A stretch of 64,000 nt of DNA, from the NCBI RefSeq assembly GCF_011039205.1, contig NZ_JAAKEL010000001.1:682001-746000 (forward strand), given 5' to 3'. The notes beneath the pieces are model-generated. The model did no database searches. It saw only the letters and a list, made by a program, of their open reading frames with translations, and was not told the DNA's origin. This DNA comes from Dysgonomonas sp. ZJ279 (lineage in GTDB: Bacteria; Bacteroidota; Bacteroidia; Bacteroidales; Dysgonomonadaceae). Positions 42,452 through 51,125 of the stretch are shown piece by piece (positions within the stretch are counted from its first letter, which is position 1; each line of letters starts with the position of its first letter). The position numbers and the translations under genes were made by a program.

Positions 42452-43051
42452 ATGGAAAAAATAGTATTTACGATATTCTTATTACTGATTGTTGTAATCT
42501 CTTGTAAAAAAAGAGGCGTCTCTGATTTAGAAAAAGATTATTATGCAGTGGAAACAGAAGCTGTTGCCCCGCTGTCTTCAGGAAGCGATACCATTGCGAT
42601 TGATTATAAGGGTATATATTTTAAAGTTCCCGAATCGTGGACCATAGATACAACTAAAGTAGATGAGGGGGTATATAAGATTCTTATAAAACCCAGCTAT
42701 GTTTACGATGAGCAAGATAAAATTGTTATTAATATTCACGATGCCGTACTAGATCCCAGCACTTATTTGCTGATGTTGAAAACGCAGATAACTAATTCAT
42801 CCAGAACAGAAAATGTTTCATTTACGAAGGCGGTGTCTAGTAAATTTAAGAATGGTGATATAACTGAGTGTACCTTTAGCGGTGGATATAAAAATGAATA
42901 TGGTGAATATAGTGGGTTAATAAAAATATATCAGAATAAAGCCGCAAAGAAAACTTATAGCCTACTATACCTTCTTGATAATCGGAACAATGATGATTTC
43001 GGAGACGATTTAAATTTATTGGTCAATTCTATAACGGTGGGCAGTAAATAA
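42452..43051 (+). CDS. Orphan lipoprotein
   Basis: 199 residues from the ATG at 42452, which begins a lipoprotein signal (MEKIVFTIFLLLIVVISC, Cys18). The mature part is a mixed alpha/beta domain with YKGIYFKVPESWTIDTTKVDEGVYKILIKP, resembling small PsbP-like or stress-induced lipoproteins in which a membrane-damaging-stress domain starts with a similar FKVPESW motif. The assignment is uncertain. It lies between the S24 repressor and an orphan membrane protein on the same strand. Confidence 0.65.
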   Translation: MEKIVFTIFLLLIVVISCKKRGVSDLEKDYYAVETEAVAPLSSGSDTIAIDYKGIYFKVPESWTIDTTKVDEGVYKILIKPSYVYDEQDKIVINIHDAVLDPSTYLLMLKTQITNSSRTENVSFTKAVSSKFKNGDITECTFSGGYKNEYGEYSGLIKIYQNKAAKKTYSLLYLLDNRNNDDFGDDLNLLVNSITVGSK

Positions 43052-43108
43052 GCTGTAAGTTTATAACAAGCAAGAATTAAATCTTGGATTTCTAATACTA
43101 AAAAAGAT

Positions 43109-43960
43109 ATGGGAAAAGATCATTCGGGAGATACGTATAAAAAATCGTATGAAAAAGAGTATCTGAAATCGTACGAAAATTCTCGCACGCAGAAGAAGCT
43201 ATATGATGATTTACGTAAAAATTACGAAACAGTAAGTAAGAAACTGGATGATAAGCCATACCCTAAAAGTGAAAAAGGTGAATTCAAAGGGATTGTTCCT
43301 GCATCAGCAGAATATGTAAACCCCGAAGGCAGACCATCGAAGATAGAAAAAAGGGCTACACCCCTCTCTGATGCCAGAGCTATCGCTATCGAAACAAGGA
43401 AACAAGCCGCTGCATCAGAAAAACCATCAAAACAACCGATTCAGACTATTTCGAAAAAGCCTCAATCCGAGGTGCCACCACCATACGTTCCGCCTTTTCA
43501 AAAGGAGAAACAATACGCAGAAGCCGACTATAGCTACATTGATAAGAATTCGCTGGAAGCACCTGTTCAACGTATATCAGATAAGAAATATAAGGATATT
43601 TATACAGAGGAGGTTATCGACGATGTAGAAGCACGAAAAAGATTACTATATGCAGGTTATGTTGCAAAGGAGAAAATGAATTTTGGAATGTTGGTCGTAT
43701 TGTCCGTTGTTGCACTATTTCTAAATATAGGAGGTCCTGTGTTTCTGATGATTATAGGAATATGCACTATGACCAAAAAGGATACGGTACTCGAAAAAGT
43801 AAAGAACAGCGGCTGGAAATTAAGCTTTTCAATGCCTGCCACTCCTTCGGAACAAGATAAATATAAATCGAAAGGTGTACTTTATATAGCTATAGGAATA
43901 ATTATCGGAATTTATCAATCATCCTTATCTTATGGTACTATTGCTAGTTTAATATCATGA
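43109..43960 (+). CDS. Orphan protein with disordered N-terminus and two membrane helices
   Basis: 283 residues, no signal peptide. Residues 1-55 are Lys/Tyr/Glu-rich and helical (YKKSYEKEYLKSYENSR). Residues 60-165 are proline- and lysine-rich and probably disordered (PPPYVPPFQKEK). Two hydrophobic helices (about 193-220 and 252-280) end the chain. I do not recognise it. It follows the orphan lipoprotein by 57 bases. Its last 6 bases overlap the end of the convergent acpH gene, with no terminator between them. Confidence 0.65.
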   Translation: MGKDHSGDTYKKSYEKEYLKSYENSRTQKKLYDDLRKNYETVSKKLDDKPYPKSEKGEFKGIVPASAEYVNPEGRPSKIEKRATPLSDARAIAIETRKQAAASEKPSKQPIQTISKKPQSEVPPPYVPPFQKEKQYAEADYSYIDKNSLEAPVQRISDKKYKDIYTEEVIDDVEARKRLLYAGYVAKEKMNFGMLVVLSVVALFLNIGGPVFLMIIGICTMTKKDTVLEKVKNSGWKLSFSMPATPSEQDKYKSKGVLYIAIGIIIGIYQSSLSYGTIASLIS

Positions 43961-44530
43961 AATTTCTTCAACATATTTTTTCAGATCAGGAAAAAACAGT
44001 TCATAGCTTTTTTGAATAGTGTTGTAATTTTTCTCAAAATCAGCAAAGACAGGCGCATTGTCGTCTAAGTAACTGGCTCGCCGTTTCAGCCTATCGAAAC
44101 TGCGTTCTATCATCCACATATTCTGATAGTTCGAGAACCAATCTTCACTTTTCATATACATATACATATTGCAAAATATGGATGGTAATATATTGCCTCG
44201 CTCTTCAATTTGCGTGTAGCAGTTTTGTGCAAAAGCTTCCCATCCTTCTTTTGGTTGATTGAGTGGATCAAGAGCAAGAAAGTGATCGTATGATACATCA
44301 AGAAAAGAGCTTCCATATCTTCCGGCTGATTCTTGAAATAGTTTTTTCGCTTCAAGTGTCACAGGATGGCTGTCGGTAAACGAATCGATTAATCTGTGGA
44401 TTTTTATTCCACGGCGAATTTCTGAGGGATACACATCCATTTGTTTACCTTTCACCATGTCGGCTATAAGGTTTCCCACAAGTATGTCGGGATTGTCGAA
44501 AGAAAGAAAAGCATGTGCCAGAAAATTCAT
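43955..44530 (-). CDS. acpH: Acyl carrier protein phosphodiesterase-like
   Basis: 191 residues. Starts MNFLAHAFLSFDNPDILVGNLIADMVKGK and continues with RGIKIHRLIDSFTDSHP and FLDVSYDHFLA. The His and Asp residues of these segments are the metal ligands of the HD-like AcpH fold. The family removes the phosphopantetheine arm from acyl carrier protein. Length is normal (about 190). The 3' end overlaps the neighbouring convergent gene by 6 bases. Confidence 0.9.
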   Translation of the reverse strand: MNFLAHAFLSFDNPDILVGNLIADMVKGKQMDVYPSEIRRGIKIHRLIDSFTDSHPVTLEAKKLFQESAGRYGSSFLDVSYDHFLALDPLNQPKEGWEAFAQNCYTQIEERGNILPSIFCNMYMYMKSEDWFSNYQNMWMIERSFDRLKRRASYLDDNAPVFADFEKNYNTIQKSYELFFPDLKKYVEEIS

Positions 44531-44673
44531 AATAGATATATTTCAATTATTGGTAAAGATACTAATTTGTAACTAAAAGAGCGTATTTAATAGCGCGTTT
44601 CGAGCTTCCCTGAGAATTGGGCTGTGAACTTAATCAGAAAGAAGAAACGGTTAGTTTATATCTATATATTCTG

Positions 44674-44681
44674 TATATTTG
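44674..44681 (+). promoter_or_regulatory. -7 box of the epimerase gene
   Basis: TATATTTG, an exact TAnnTTTG match, 22 bases before the ATG. TTAG at 44651-44654, 19 bases upstream, is an approximate -33 element. Confidence 0.55.
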
Positions 44682-44702
44682 TAGAAACACAAAATAGACT
44701 TT

Positions 44703-45659
44703 ATGAATAATCTGAGAGTTGCTATTACAGGTGCGGCAGGTAATTTAGGTGGCTTAATGGCACAAGGAATGAAAAACAGGAATCTGAATCTTAATTTGCT
44801 TACTCACCGCAGAAATGTTGCTCAAGACCTTTTGAATAAAGACAATATTACTGTATTTAAAACAGACTTGGCTGATAAGAATACGTTGTATGATGCATTA
44901 CACGATGTAGATGTTATTATCCATTTTGCCGGCGTATTGTTCAAAGCCAATCCGGAGAAATTTTTGCCAAAAACTAACACTACATATTTTAATAACTTAC
45001 TTGAAGTAGCTGTCTTACAAAAAGTAAAACGTGTTATATTGATTAGTTTCCCTCATGTAGAGGGGGAGTGTACACCTGATAATCCGGCACATGGATCGTT
45101 AGATGGAAAACCCGAATCGATGCATGCTCGCACTCGCCTCGAAGAAGAAAAACTATTATTTAAATACGCGAGCCAGTATGGATTTGAAGGTGTATCTCTG
45201 CGTGTCGGTATGGTCTATGGAAAAGGCATACTGATGATAGATGCAGGGCAATGGTTTGCACGCCATTGGCTACTCGGAATATGGAAGAAACCAACAGCTA
45301 TTCATCTAATATCGAAAACTGATTTTGTGAATGCTACTATTGCTGCCGTCGAAAAACCAAATATTAACGGCATATATCATATTGGAGATGAGGGGGTCCA
45401 GTCTTTGCAACAATTCTTGGACGACATTACTGTTTATAAGGGAAATCATAAGCCGTGGTGTATGCCGGTCTGGATGATCATGACTGCTGCCCGTGGTTTT
45501 GAAATTTTCTCGTGGATATTTAATACACGCAGTCCCTTGACAGTCGATTTTGTAAAGATAGGAATGGTGTCATACTATGGTGATACGAAAAGGATGCGGG
45601 AGGAACTATTACCCAAGTTAAAATATAAAACCTACAAAGACGGTATCAAATTATTTTAA
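44703..45659 (+). CDS. NAD-dependent epimerase/dehydratase family protein
   Basis: 318 residues. N-terminal Rossmann motif VAITGAAGNLGG (7-18), acidic NAD ribose-binding region around FKTDLADKNTL, then VDVIIHFAGV. The catalytic YxxxK of classical SDRs is not evident; a degenerate segment (SMHARTRLEEEKLL) occupies that place. It is therefore an atypical extended SDR that may bind rather than convert its ligand. The C-terminal part is basic. It is monocistronic with its own promoter. Confidence 0.85.
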   Translation: MNNLRVAITGAAGNLGGLMAQGMKNRNLNLNLLTHRRNVAQDLLNKDNITVFKTDLADKNTLYDALHDVDVIIHFAGVLFKANPEKFLPKTNTTYFNNLLEVAVLQKVKRVILISFPHVEGECTPDNPAHGSLDGKPESMHARTRLEEEKLLFKYASQYGFEGVSLRVGMVYGKGILMIDAGQWFARHWLLGIWKKPTAIHLISKTDFVNATIAAVEKPNINGIYHIGDEGVQSLQQFLDDITVYKGNHKPWCMPVWMIMTAARGFEIFSWIFNTRSPLTVDFVKIGMVSYYGDTKRMREELLPKLKYKTYKDGIKLF

Positions 45660-45668
45660 TGTTCAGTT

Positions 45669-46112
45669 TTATTGATCAAGAAATTGCCTTCTGAGCCTGA
45701 TAAAATATTTGCCTTCTTGCGAGTCGTTTACATAGGCATTTATTTCACTTTCAGATAAAGAAACGACTTTAAATGTGACTGTTTGCGGTACCCTGCTATC
45801 GGTAGTGTTCTGTATAAAATCAAAATAAGTTACCGCAATAGAGTCACCTTCTATTCTGTATCTTCCTCCTATATTAAATAATATGACACCTTCTGAAGCT
45901 TGCCCTTTATGAAATACCATATCGTCTTTAAATATATAATGGTCGGGAAAGGCTTGCTCTATGATAATGCTATCGTTTACTATACGTTTGGCCTCGACCC
46001 ATCTGCCGACGATATCAGTTTTTTGTAATCTGATTGTATCGTTTACTACATCCTGTGCTCGTATATTTTGAAGTCCCAGAAGAAACAAGAAAATATATAA
46101 TAATCTTTTCAT
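45669..46112 (-). CDS. Secreted lipocalin-like protein
   Basis: 147 residues. Signal peptide MKRLLYIFLFLLGLQNIRAQ. The mature part starts TDIVGRWVEAKRI, then alternating strands (HYIFKDDMVFHKG, GGRYRIEGDSIAVTYFDF, TVTFKVVSLSESEINAYV), the pattern of small Bacteroidetes lipocalin-like proteins that begin with G-x-W. Function unknown. It converges on the epimerase gene with only 9 bases between stops. Confidence 0.65.
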   Translation of the reverse strand: MKRLLYIFLFLLGLQNIRAQDVVNDTIRLQKTDIVGRWVEAKRIVNDSIIIEQAFPDHYIFKDDMVFHKGQASEGVILFNIGGRYRIEGDSIAVTYFDFIQNTTDSRVPQTVTFKVVSLSESEINAYVNDSQEGKYFIRLRRQFLDQ

Positions 46113-46161
46113 ACTTCATTATATTTGTTGGTGAGCTGGTCTAATCTAATAGGTTAAAAGA

Positions 46162-46190
46162 AAGGTGTATACTTAATAAATACACACCTT
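46162..46190 (-). terminator. Probable terminator after the Arg/Asn-rich protein gene
   Basis: Seven-base stem AAGGTGT / ACACCTT with a 15-base loop, 20 bases after the stop; on the - strand TTTCTTTTAA follows. Moderate strength. Confidence 0.45.
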
Positions 46191-46210
46191 ACCAAACCTA
46201 AACTTATCTA

Positions 46211-46891
46211 TTATCTACCTCGTCCACTATTTCTACCAGACGAATCATCACTTTTATTATAACCTGAGTGGGTCTTATTTTGTTCACGACGCTTGTTATT
46301 ATCATTGCCGGATTTGTTTTCGGCTATGTTTACTTTATCTGATCGCTTATTTGTATTATTGTAGACGGGCCTGTTTGTTTCGGGTCTATTGGTATTAGGC
46401 CTGCTAACATTGTTACGATTATTGTTGGGACGCTCACTATGGTTTTCTTTCTTATTAGAAGAATACCATACAACATTATTGTGTCGGCTATCGCGATAGC
46501 GATTATCTCGGCTGTCTCTAATTACGACTTGATTTCTATAACCTTTGTATCTTACATAGCTTCTGCGATGGTTGTGATTATATATCCAAGGATCGCGAAC
46601 GTTCAATACTACCTTATATAATCCATATAAGTCATAATTGCTGTACGCATAAGGCAGGTAACGTGATGGTACCCAATAACCACGATCGAAGTAATAGAAC
46701 ATTCCTGCATTCACATTGTAGTAACAATCGATGTCGGGGAAGTAGTAATAGCCGACATAGTCGTAACCAATAGGACCCCATGCCGGTTGTTGGTTTACAT
46801 TTATATTTATACTTACGTTTTGAGCTTCTGCTTTATTTGCAAAGGATATTGCGCTGATTAGTAGTGCGAATATCAATATAGTCTTTTTCAT
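46211..46891 (-). CDS. Secreted protein with Asn/Arg-rich low-complexity tail
   Basis: 226 residues from the ATG at 46891, chosen because it opens a signal peptide (MKKTILIFALLISAISFANKAEAQ). Residues 30-120 are Tyr- and Pro-rich (QPAWGPIGYDYVGYYYFPDIDCYYN, GYWVPSRYLPY), a pattern seen in small surface or biofilm-type proteins. From about 120 on, the chain is Asn/Arg/Ser-rich and ends SGRGR. The tail shares RPVYNNTNKR and the SGRGR end with the lipoprotein at 11090-11761. Function unknown. Confidence 0.65.
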   Translation of the reverse strand: MKKTILIFALLISAISFANKAEAQNVSININVNQQPAWGPIGYDYVGYYYFPDIDCYYNVNAGMFYYFDRGYWVPSRYLPYAYSNYDLYGLYKVVLNVRDPWIYNHNHRRSYVRYKGYRNQVVIRDSRDNRYRDSRHNNVVWYSSNKKENHSERPNNNRNNVSRPNTNRPETNRPVYNNTNKRSDKVNIAENKSGNDNNKRREQNKTHSGYNKSDDSSGRNSGRGR

Positions 46892-47163
46892 AATTTCAGG
46901 TGTTAGTGTTAGAAAATGTATTGAAATATCTCTCTTTACTCCTTTGATGTTAACTAAATGAAAAGGATTAATGAGCACCTCTCTCTTTAACCTTGGTTAA
47001 CAATTGTCAAGTCTCGTATTCCGCTGAACTTCCTAATCATTGTGATTAGGAATAATTCAGTGTATGTGAAAATTAGCAAGAATTGATAACCTTGTATTTC
47101 TTTAAATTTGTTTTATTTACATTAAGATATAAATTTCAATTTTTAACTATAAAACGAAGGACT

Positions 47164-47439
47164 ATGGATGAAAAATTCTGCCAAAGCTGTGGCATGCCAT
47201 TAAACACAGCAGCCGATTTCGGTACAAATAAAGATAACAGTGTAAATGAAGATTATTGTACGTATTGCTTCAAAGAAGGTTCTTTTGCACAGGATGTAAC
47301 AATGGATGAAATGATAGATCATTGCCTTAATTATTTAGACGAATTCAATAAAGACAGTGACAAGGTATATTCTAAAGAGGAAGCCAGAGCCACGATGAAA
47401 GAGTATTTTCCTAACTTGAAGCGTTGGAAAACAGCTTGA
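47164..47439 (+). CDS. Small zinc-ribbon protein
   Basis: 91 residues from the ATG at 47164. The N-terminal half has two CxxC pairs, FCQSCGMPL and YCTYCFKEGSF, forming a putative zinc ribbon. The C-terminal half is helical (MIDHCLNYLDEF, KEEARATMKEYFPNLKRW). This matches the putative zinc-ribbon family often encoded beside AraC/GyrI regulators. It is followed 7 bases later by such a regulator, so the two are co-expressed. Its role is unknown but may include metal or redox sensing. Confidence 0.85.
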   Translation: MDEKFCQSCGMPLNTAADFGTNKDNSVNEDYCTYCFKEGSFAQDVTMDEMIDHCLNYLDEFNKDSDKVYSKEEARATMKEYFPNLKRWKTA

Positions 47440-47446
47440 TGTATAA

Positions 47447-48316
47447 ATGAGGGAAAGAACTATCAATGATTATGAAAGGGCTGTAAATAAAGTTGTTGAT
47501 TATATCAATAAACATTTATATGACAGCCCCGATTTAAAACAATTATCAGAAGTCGCGAATATTTCTGAATTTCATTTTCATCGTATTTTTAAAACTATAA
47601 TCGGTGAGAATATTGGAGAGTATGTTGCTCGCCTACGATTGGAGGATATAGCTCAACGTTTGCGTATGTCGAGTGATACGTTAGATAAGATAGCCTTGGA
47701 AAAAGGTTATGGAACAAAAAATGCTTTGTCGAAAGCCTTCAAAAAACACTTTGGTGTTTTGCCATCTGTTTATCGTATTTTACCACAAAACAACTCATTT
47801 TTCTTTAGAGATGATGAACGAAAAGAGATACTTCTTAACCCCGAAGTTAGAATAGTAGATGCTAAAAGAATAGTATATATACGAATTATAGATTGGTATG
47901 GGGCGCCGGATTCTTATGCTAAGGCATGGAAACAGTTAGGACAGTTTGCCAAGGAAAATAATTTGATTAATGCACAAACAGAATACATAGGATTGAGCTT
48001 TGATGATCCTACAATTACTGAACCGGAGAATTGCAGGTTTTATGCCTGCATAACTGTGGATAGAGATATACAACCAACGGGGCCTTTTGGCGTGCAGACT
48101 GTAGATGAGGGTTTATACGCTGTGTTTACTTTGTGTGGATCTTATAGCGGATTGTTGGATCTTTATTTCAATATTTATATTAAATGGTTACCTATAAGCG
48201 ACTATAAACTGCGAAAGAAGAGCGCTTTTGAAAAGTATCTGAATAGTCCCGATAAGGTGTCGGAAGACGAATTCCTGACCGAAATATACGTGCCTGTCTC
48301 TAAAAAGAAGACGTAA
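47447..48316 (+). CDS. AraC regulator with GyrI-like effector domain
   Basis: 289 residues. The AraC DNA-binding domain comes first (residues 8-110): DLKQLSEVANISEFHFHRIFKTIIGENIGEYVARLRLEDIAQRL and TLDKIALEKGYGTKNALSKAFKKHFGVLPSVYR. Residues 130-285 form a GyrI/SOUL-like ligand domain (VRIVDAKRIVYIRIIDWYGAPDSYAKAWKQL...CRFYACITVDRDI). This Rob/MarA-like layout senses small hydrophobic or cationic compounds. It sits between a zinc-ribbon gene and a YoaP-type gene. Confidence 0.9.
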   Translation: MRERTINDYERAVNKVVDYINKHLYDSPDLKQLSEVANISEFHFHRIFKTIIGENIGEYVARLRLEDIAQRLRMSSDTLDKIALEKGYGTKNALSKAFKKHFGVLPSVYRILPQNNSFFFRDDERKEILLNPEVRIVDAKRIVYIRIIDWYGAPDSYAKAWKQLGQFAKENNLINAQTEYIGLSFDDPTITEPENCRFYACITVDRDIQPTGPFGVQTVDEGLYAVFTLCGSYSGLLDLYFNIYIKWLPISDYKLRKKSAFEKYLNSPDKVSEDEFLTEIYVPVSKKKT

Positions 48317-48370
48317 TATAAGTTTATCCTATTTATTTTCTTAATATTGTAAAGAAAACAAACATACAAA

Positions 48371-49135
48371 ATGAATATAATAACACTAACCGGAGAAAAC
48401 CTCTCTAATGAACACATCTGTTGTTCGATGAGTAGTAAATCAACAGAATCAGGTGTAGCAGCAAAAAAAGAATGGCTTGGCTGCCGTATTCAGGAGGGAC
48501 TGAAGTTTAAAAAGTTAGATGCGAGAGGGAAGGTTTTTATAGAATATTTACCGGCGGAGAATGCTTGGCTACCCATCGACGCAGAAGGATATATGCTAAT
48601 CAACTGTTTTTGGGTTTCCGGCTCATTCAAAGGACATGGTTATGGAAAACAACTACTGGCTGAGTGCGAATCCGATGCACTTAATCAAGGCTGTAAAGGC
48701 ATAGCTTTGATTGTCGGAAGTAAGAAGAAACCTTACTTGTCAGACAAATCATTTATGATTCGACACGGATACGAAATATGTGATAGCTGTGCACCTTTTT
48801 TCGAATTGGCAGTGAAGCGGTTTGAAAATGATGCTCAATTACCTCGATTCAAAAATTGTGCACATCAAGGTCTGGGTGAAGGAGTATATGGAATAGATAT
48901 ATTTTATACAGCTCAATGTCCGTTTACAGTGCCATATACAAAATTGCTCGAACCTGTAATTACGGAAACTGATTATCCTGTTCGTATTTCTCAGATAAAG
49001 ACAAAAGAGGAGGCTCAGAACCATGTCTGCCCAGTTACTACTTATAGCGTTTTTATAGATGGACAGTTTTACTCAAATGAAATATTTACACCAGATAAAC
49101 TGAGAAAACTACTGGCCAATATAAACGTACAGTAA
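48371..49135 (+). CDS. GNAT acetyltransferase with YoaP-like domain
   Basis: 254 residues. The N-terminal 150 residues hold a GNAT fold, with the acetyl-CoA loop SGSFKGHGYGKQLL (Q/RxxGxG/A-like). The C-terminal 90 residues match the YoaP-like module: GLGEGVYGIDIFYTAQCPFTVPY, with a Cys in a thioredoxin-like setting, and HVCPVTTYSVFIDGQFYSNEIFTPDKLRKLL. The same pairing with a GyrI-type regulator is familiar in Bacteroidetes and Firmicutes. Acetylation of a toxic compound or a redox function is inferred. 54 bases after the regulator. Confidence 0.85.
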   Translation: MNIITLTGENLSNEHICCSMSSKSTESGVAAKKEWLGCRIQEGLKFKKLDARGKVFIEYLPAENAWLPIDAEGYMLINCFWVSGSFKGHGYGKQLLAECESDALNQGCKGIALIVGSKKKPYLSDKSFMIRHGYEICDSCAPFFELAVKRFENDAQLPRFKNCAHQGLGEGVYGIDIFYTAQCPFTVPYTKLLEPVITETDYPVRISQIKTKEEAQNHVCPVTTYSVFIDGQFYSNEIFTPDKLRKLLANINVQ

Positions 49136-49139
49136 AGAA

Positions 49140-49667
49140 TTATTTCATAATAATCTCCACCATATTTTCATAAAAAACATCATATTGTTCTTTGCTTATA
49201 TGGCGATTATGACTCAGTAAAACTAGTTTATGAGGCGCATATTCTTTATTGTAAGGCGGATGATAATGATCGTACTCGTTTATATTAAAATTCAGCCTTT
49301 CATAAAAGCGAAGCCTTTTAATAGAAATGTCGTCTGTTAAGGGATCGATCTCCACCAGAACCGTTTTCTCTTTTTTATTTATAAACTCATGGAGTATAAG
49401 CGAACCGTAGTTTTGGCCTCTTAATTTATCGTTAACGGCAAAATGTTCGATGTAAATATATTCTTCAAACTCCCAATAGGCAATAAATGCTATTAAGGTT
49501 GAATTTTCAATTGTACATTCGAGAGAGTAGCGATCACTCTCAAATGCTTTTATTTGCTGGGCTGTGTCCCTTTGCTCATGTATTGGGAATGAAGTCGAGT
49601 ATATTGGACGAAAAATATCATACCACTTGTCGTTAATATCTTTTATTAAATGAACTTTACTTAACAT
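49140..49667 (-). CDS. GNAT-family N-acetyltransferase
   Basis: 175 residues. GNAT core: YSLECTIENSTLIAFIAYWEFEEYIYIEHFAVNDKLRGQNYGSLILHEFI, including the acetyl-CoA loop RGQNYGS, then the RLRFYERLNF segment. Substrate unknown. It is 19 bases downstream of a second GNAT gene on the same strand and converges on the YoaP gene with only 4 bases between stops. Confidence 0.88.
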   Translation of the reverse strand: MLSKVHLIKDINDKWYDIFRPIYSTSFPIHEQRDTAQQIKAFESDRYSLECTIENSTLIAFIAYWEFEEYIYIEHFAVNDKLRGQNYGSLILHEFINKKEKTVLVEIDPLTDDISIKRLRFYERLNFNINEYDHYHPPYNKEYAPHKLVLLSHNRHISKEQYDVFYENMVEIIMK

Positions 49668-49686
49668 TTTTCTCTTATCAAATTTT

Positions 49687-50220
49687 TTATACTTCTTCGA
49701 ACGCCTTGTCGTATTTTACGGTTCCTCTTACGCCTGATAGAGCATCCTTTACGAGTTCCACTGCCATAAATACATTGGCCGGAACATTAAAGGGTGCTTT
49801 GATACCCCACTTGTTTGTGGGTGCAAATCCAAATCTCGGATAATAATGTTCATGTCCCAGTACAATAGCCGATTCATATCCCAGTTCCTTTGCTTTTTTC
49901 AGGCCGTGCTGTATCAATTGAGTCCCGATACCCTTTCGCTGCAATTCTGGCTTGACAGCTATAGGTGCAAGGGCAAGGCTCTCTGTCTCTGTTTCCTCAT
50001 TGACGATTTTTATAGTAGTGAACAGAATATGGCCTACCAGCTTATTCTCTATTGTGGCGACTAACGATAGCTCGGGTATAAAATTCTCACTACCTCTTAA
50101 ACGGTCAACCAACTGTGCCTCGTCTCTCCCCTCGAAAGCTGTGCTATTGATGTTATATACGGCGGGAAAATCAGTTGCATCTTCCTGCCTGATTTCAACT
50201 GTTATACTATTGTTTTTCAT
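49687..50220 (-). CDS. GNAT-family N-acetyltransferase, YhbS-like
   Basis: 177 residues. Starts with IRQEDATDFPAVYNINSTAF and has the acetyl-CoA loop LQRKGIGTQLIQHGLKKAKELGYESAIVLGHEHYYPRFGF, the YhbS-type pattern with the characteristic GHxxYYxRFGF. Members acetylate small amines or protein N-termini; the substrate is unknown here. First gene of the two-GNAT unit. Confidence 0.88.
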   Translation of the reverse strand: MKNNSITVEIRQEDATDFPAVYNINSTAFEGRDEAQLVDRLRGSENFIPELSLVATIENKLVGHILFTTIKIVNEETETESLALAPIAVKPELQRKGIGTQLIQHGLKKAKELGYESAIVLGHEHYYPRFGFAPTNKWGIKAPFNVPANVFMAVELVKDALSGVRGTVKYDKAFEEV

Positions 50221-50362
50221 GACTATAGTTTATATAAGTGGCTAGTAAATATACCAATAAAAAAACTATTTATAAAGGATTTTAGATGTTAATATTTTTT
50301 ATTTAGTTATTTGTCGATATCTTGAATAAGAAGGTTCTCTTCTTTTTTCTATCAGAATGTGT

Positions 50363-50370
50363 TACATTTG
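50363..50370 (+). promoter_or_regulatory. -7 box of the 50412 lipoprotein gene
   Basis: TACATTTG, an exact TAnnTTTG match, 41 bases before the ATG. A T-rich run at 50343-50348 is the likely -33 element. Confidence 0.55.
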
Positions 50371-50411
50371 TACACATAAAAAGTGATACACGGATTTTAA
50401 ACGATTAGATT

Positions 50412-50954
50412 ATGAGGAAGCATTTATTTTTAATTCTATTTACAATAAGTACGTTAGGGATATTATTTACTTCTTGTGGGAGTGATGATGAGCCGGTGAA
50501 AGAAACGCACCATTTTACTGGTTCTTGTGAACAAAAACTTTCTTTAATCGGTTTCCAAGGTTCTACGGTGGAAATTACGGAGGTGGCCAATTCATTAGAC
50601 GATATGCTGAGGGGTAATATAAATTATGGTACTCCTATTGCAGGTGGAGTCCTAAATTTCGGTGAACCGACTAGTATTAAGATTACAGGGTTAAAGGCAG
50701 GTGTAGTGTTGAAAAACTTTTCATTGACAATCAATGGGGTTGAGCACACATTTGGAGATATTACTACTCAGACAGTTAATTTATACAATTCAGGTACAAT
50801 TGATTATTTTACGCGAGCATTTAATGCTATGGTTGCTAGCAATGATAAGACAATGAGATCTAAAGCAAAATTTACTCCTTCGCATGATTTGTCTAGAGCA
50901 GACGATGTAAATGTTGAAATAGTATTTAACGGAACATTTTTCTATTTAAAGTAA
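50412..50954 (+). CDS. Orphan calycin-like lipoprotein
   Basis: 180 residues. Signal peptide with lipobox LFTSC (Cys22), followed by GSDDE, an acidic run fitting surface export. The mature part consists of beta strands (VNLYNSGTIDYFTRAFNAMVASN, SIKITGLKAGVVLKNFSLTING, DDVNVEIVFNGTFFYLK) that resemble a calycin-like lipid-binding fold but no family can be fixed. Monocistronic, with a promoter box and its own terminator. Confidence 0.65.
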   Translation: MRKHLFLILFTISTLGILFTSCGSDDEPVKETHHFTGSCEQKLSLIGFQGSTVEITEVANSLDDMLRGNINYGTPIAGGVLNFGEPTSIKITGLKAGVVLKNFSLTINGVEHTFGDITTQTVNLYNSGTIDYFTRAFNAMVASNDKTMRSKAKFTPSHDLSRADDVNVEIVFNGTFFYLK

Positions 50955-50980
50955 ATCATAGTATATATTGATACATAAAT

Positions 50981-51009
50981 AGGCTGATCCATATCTTCTG
51001 GATCAGCTT
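50981..51009 (+). terminator. Terminator after the 50412 lipoprotein gene
   Basis: Nine-bp stem GCTGATCCA / TGGATCAGC with a 7-base loop and flanking A/T pairing, then TTTTGTCTTTTT. It lies 27 bases after the stop. Confidence 0.8.
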
Positions 51010-51125
51010 TTGTCTTTTTATGGTAGATAGCTGATTATTAAAACTATTCTTTAATTATTTTGTTTAATTTGTAGGCTCAGAAAAGAAAAGGTGGGCAGAG
51101 TAGTTGAATTAAAGTTAGTAGAAAG

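Noticed and set aside
41683-43960. Prophage remnant around the S24 repressor
   Set aside because: No integrase, structural or lysis gene, and no attachment-site repeats could be seen; only the repressor resembles a phage protein.
43955-43960. Six-base overlap of convergent stops as a possible frameshift
   Set aside because: Both genes have complete, normal C-termini; the overlap is simply compact convergent packing.
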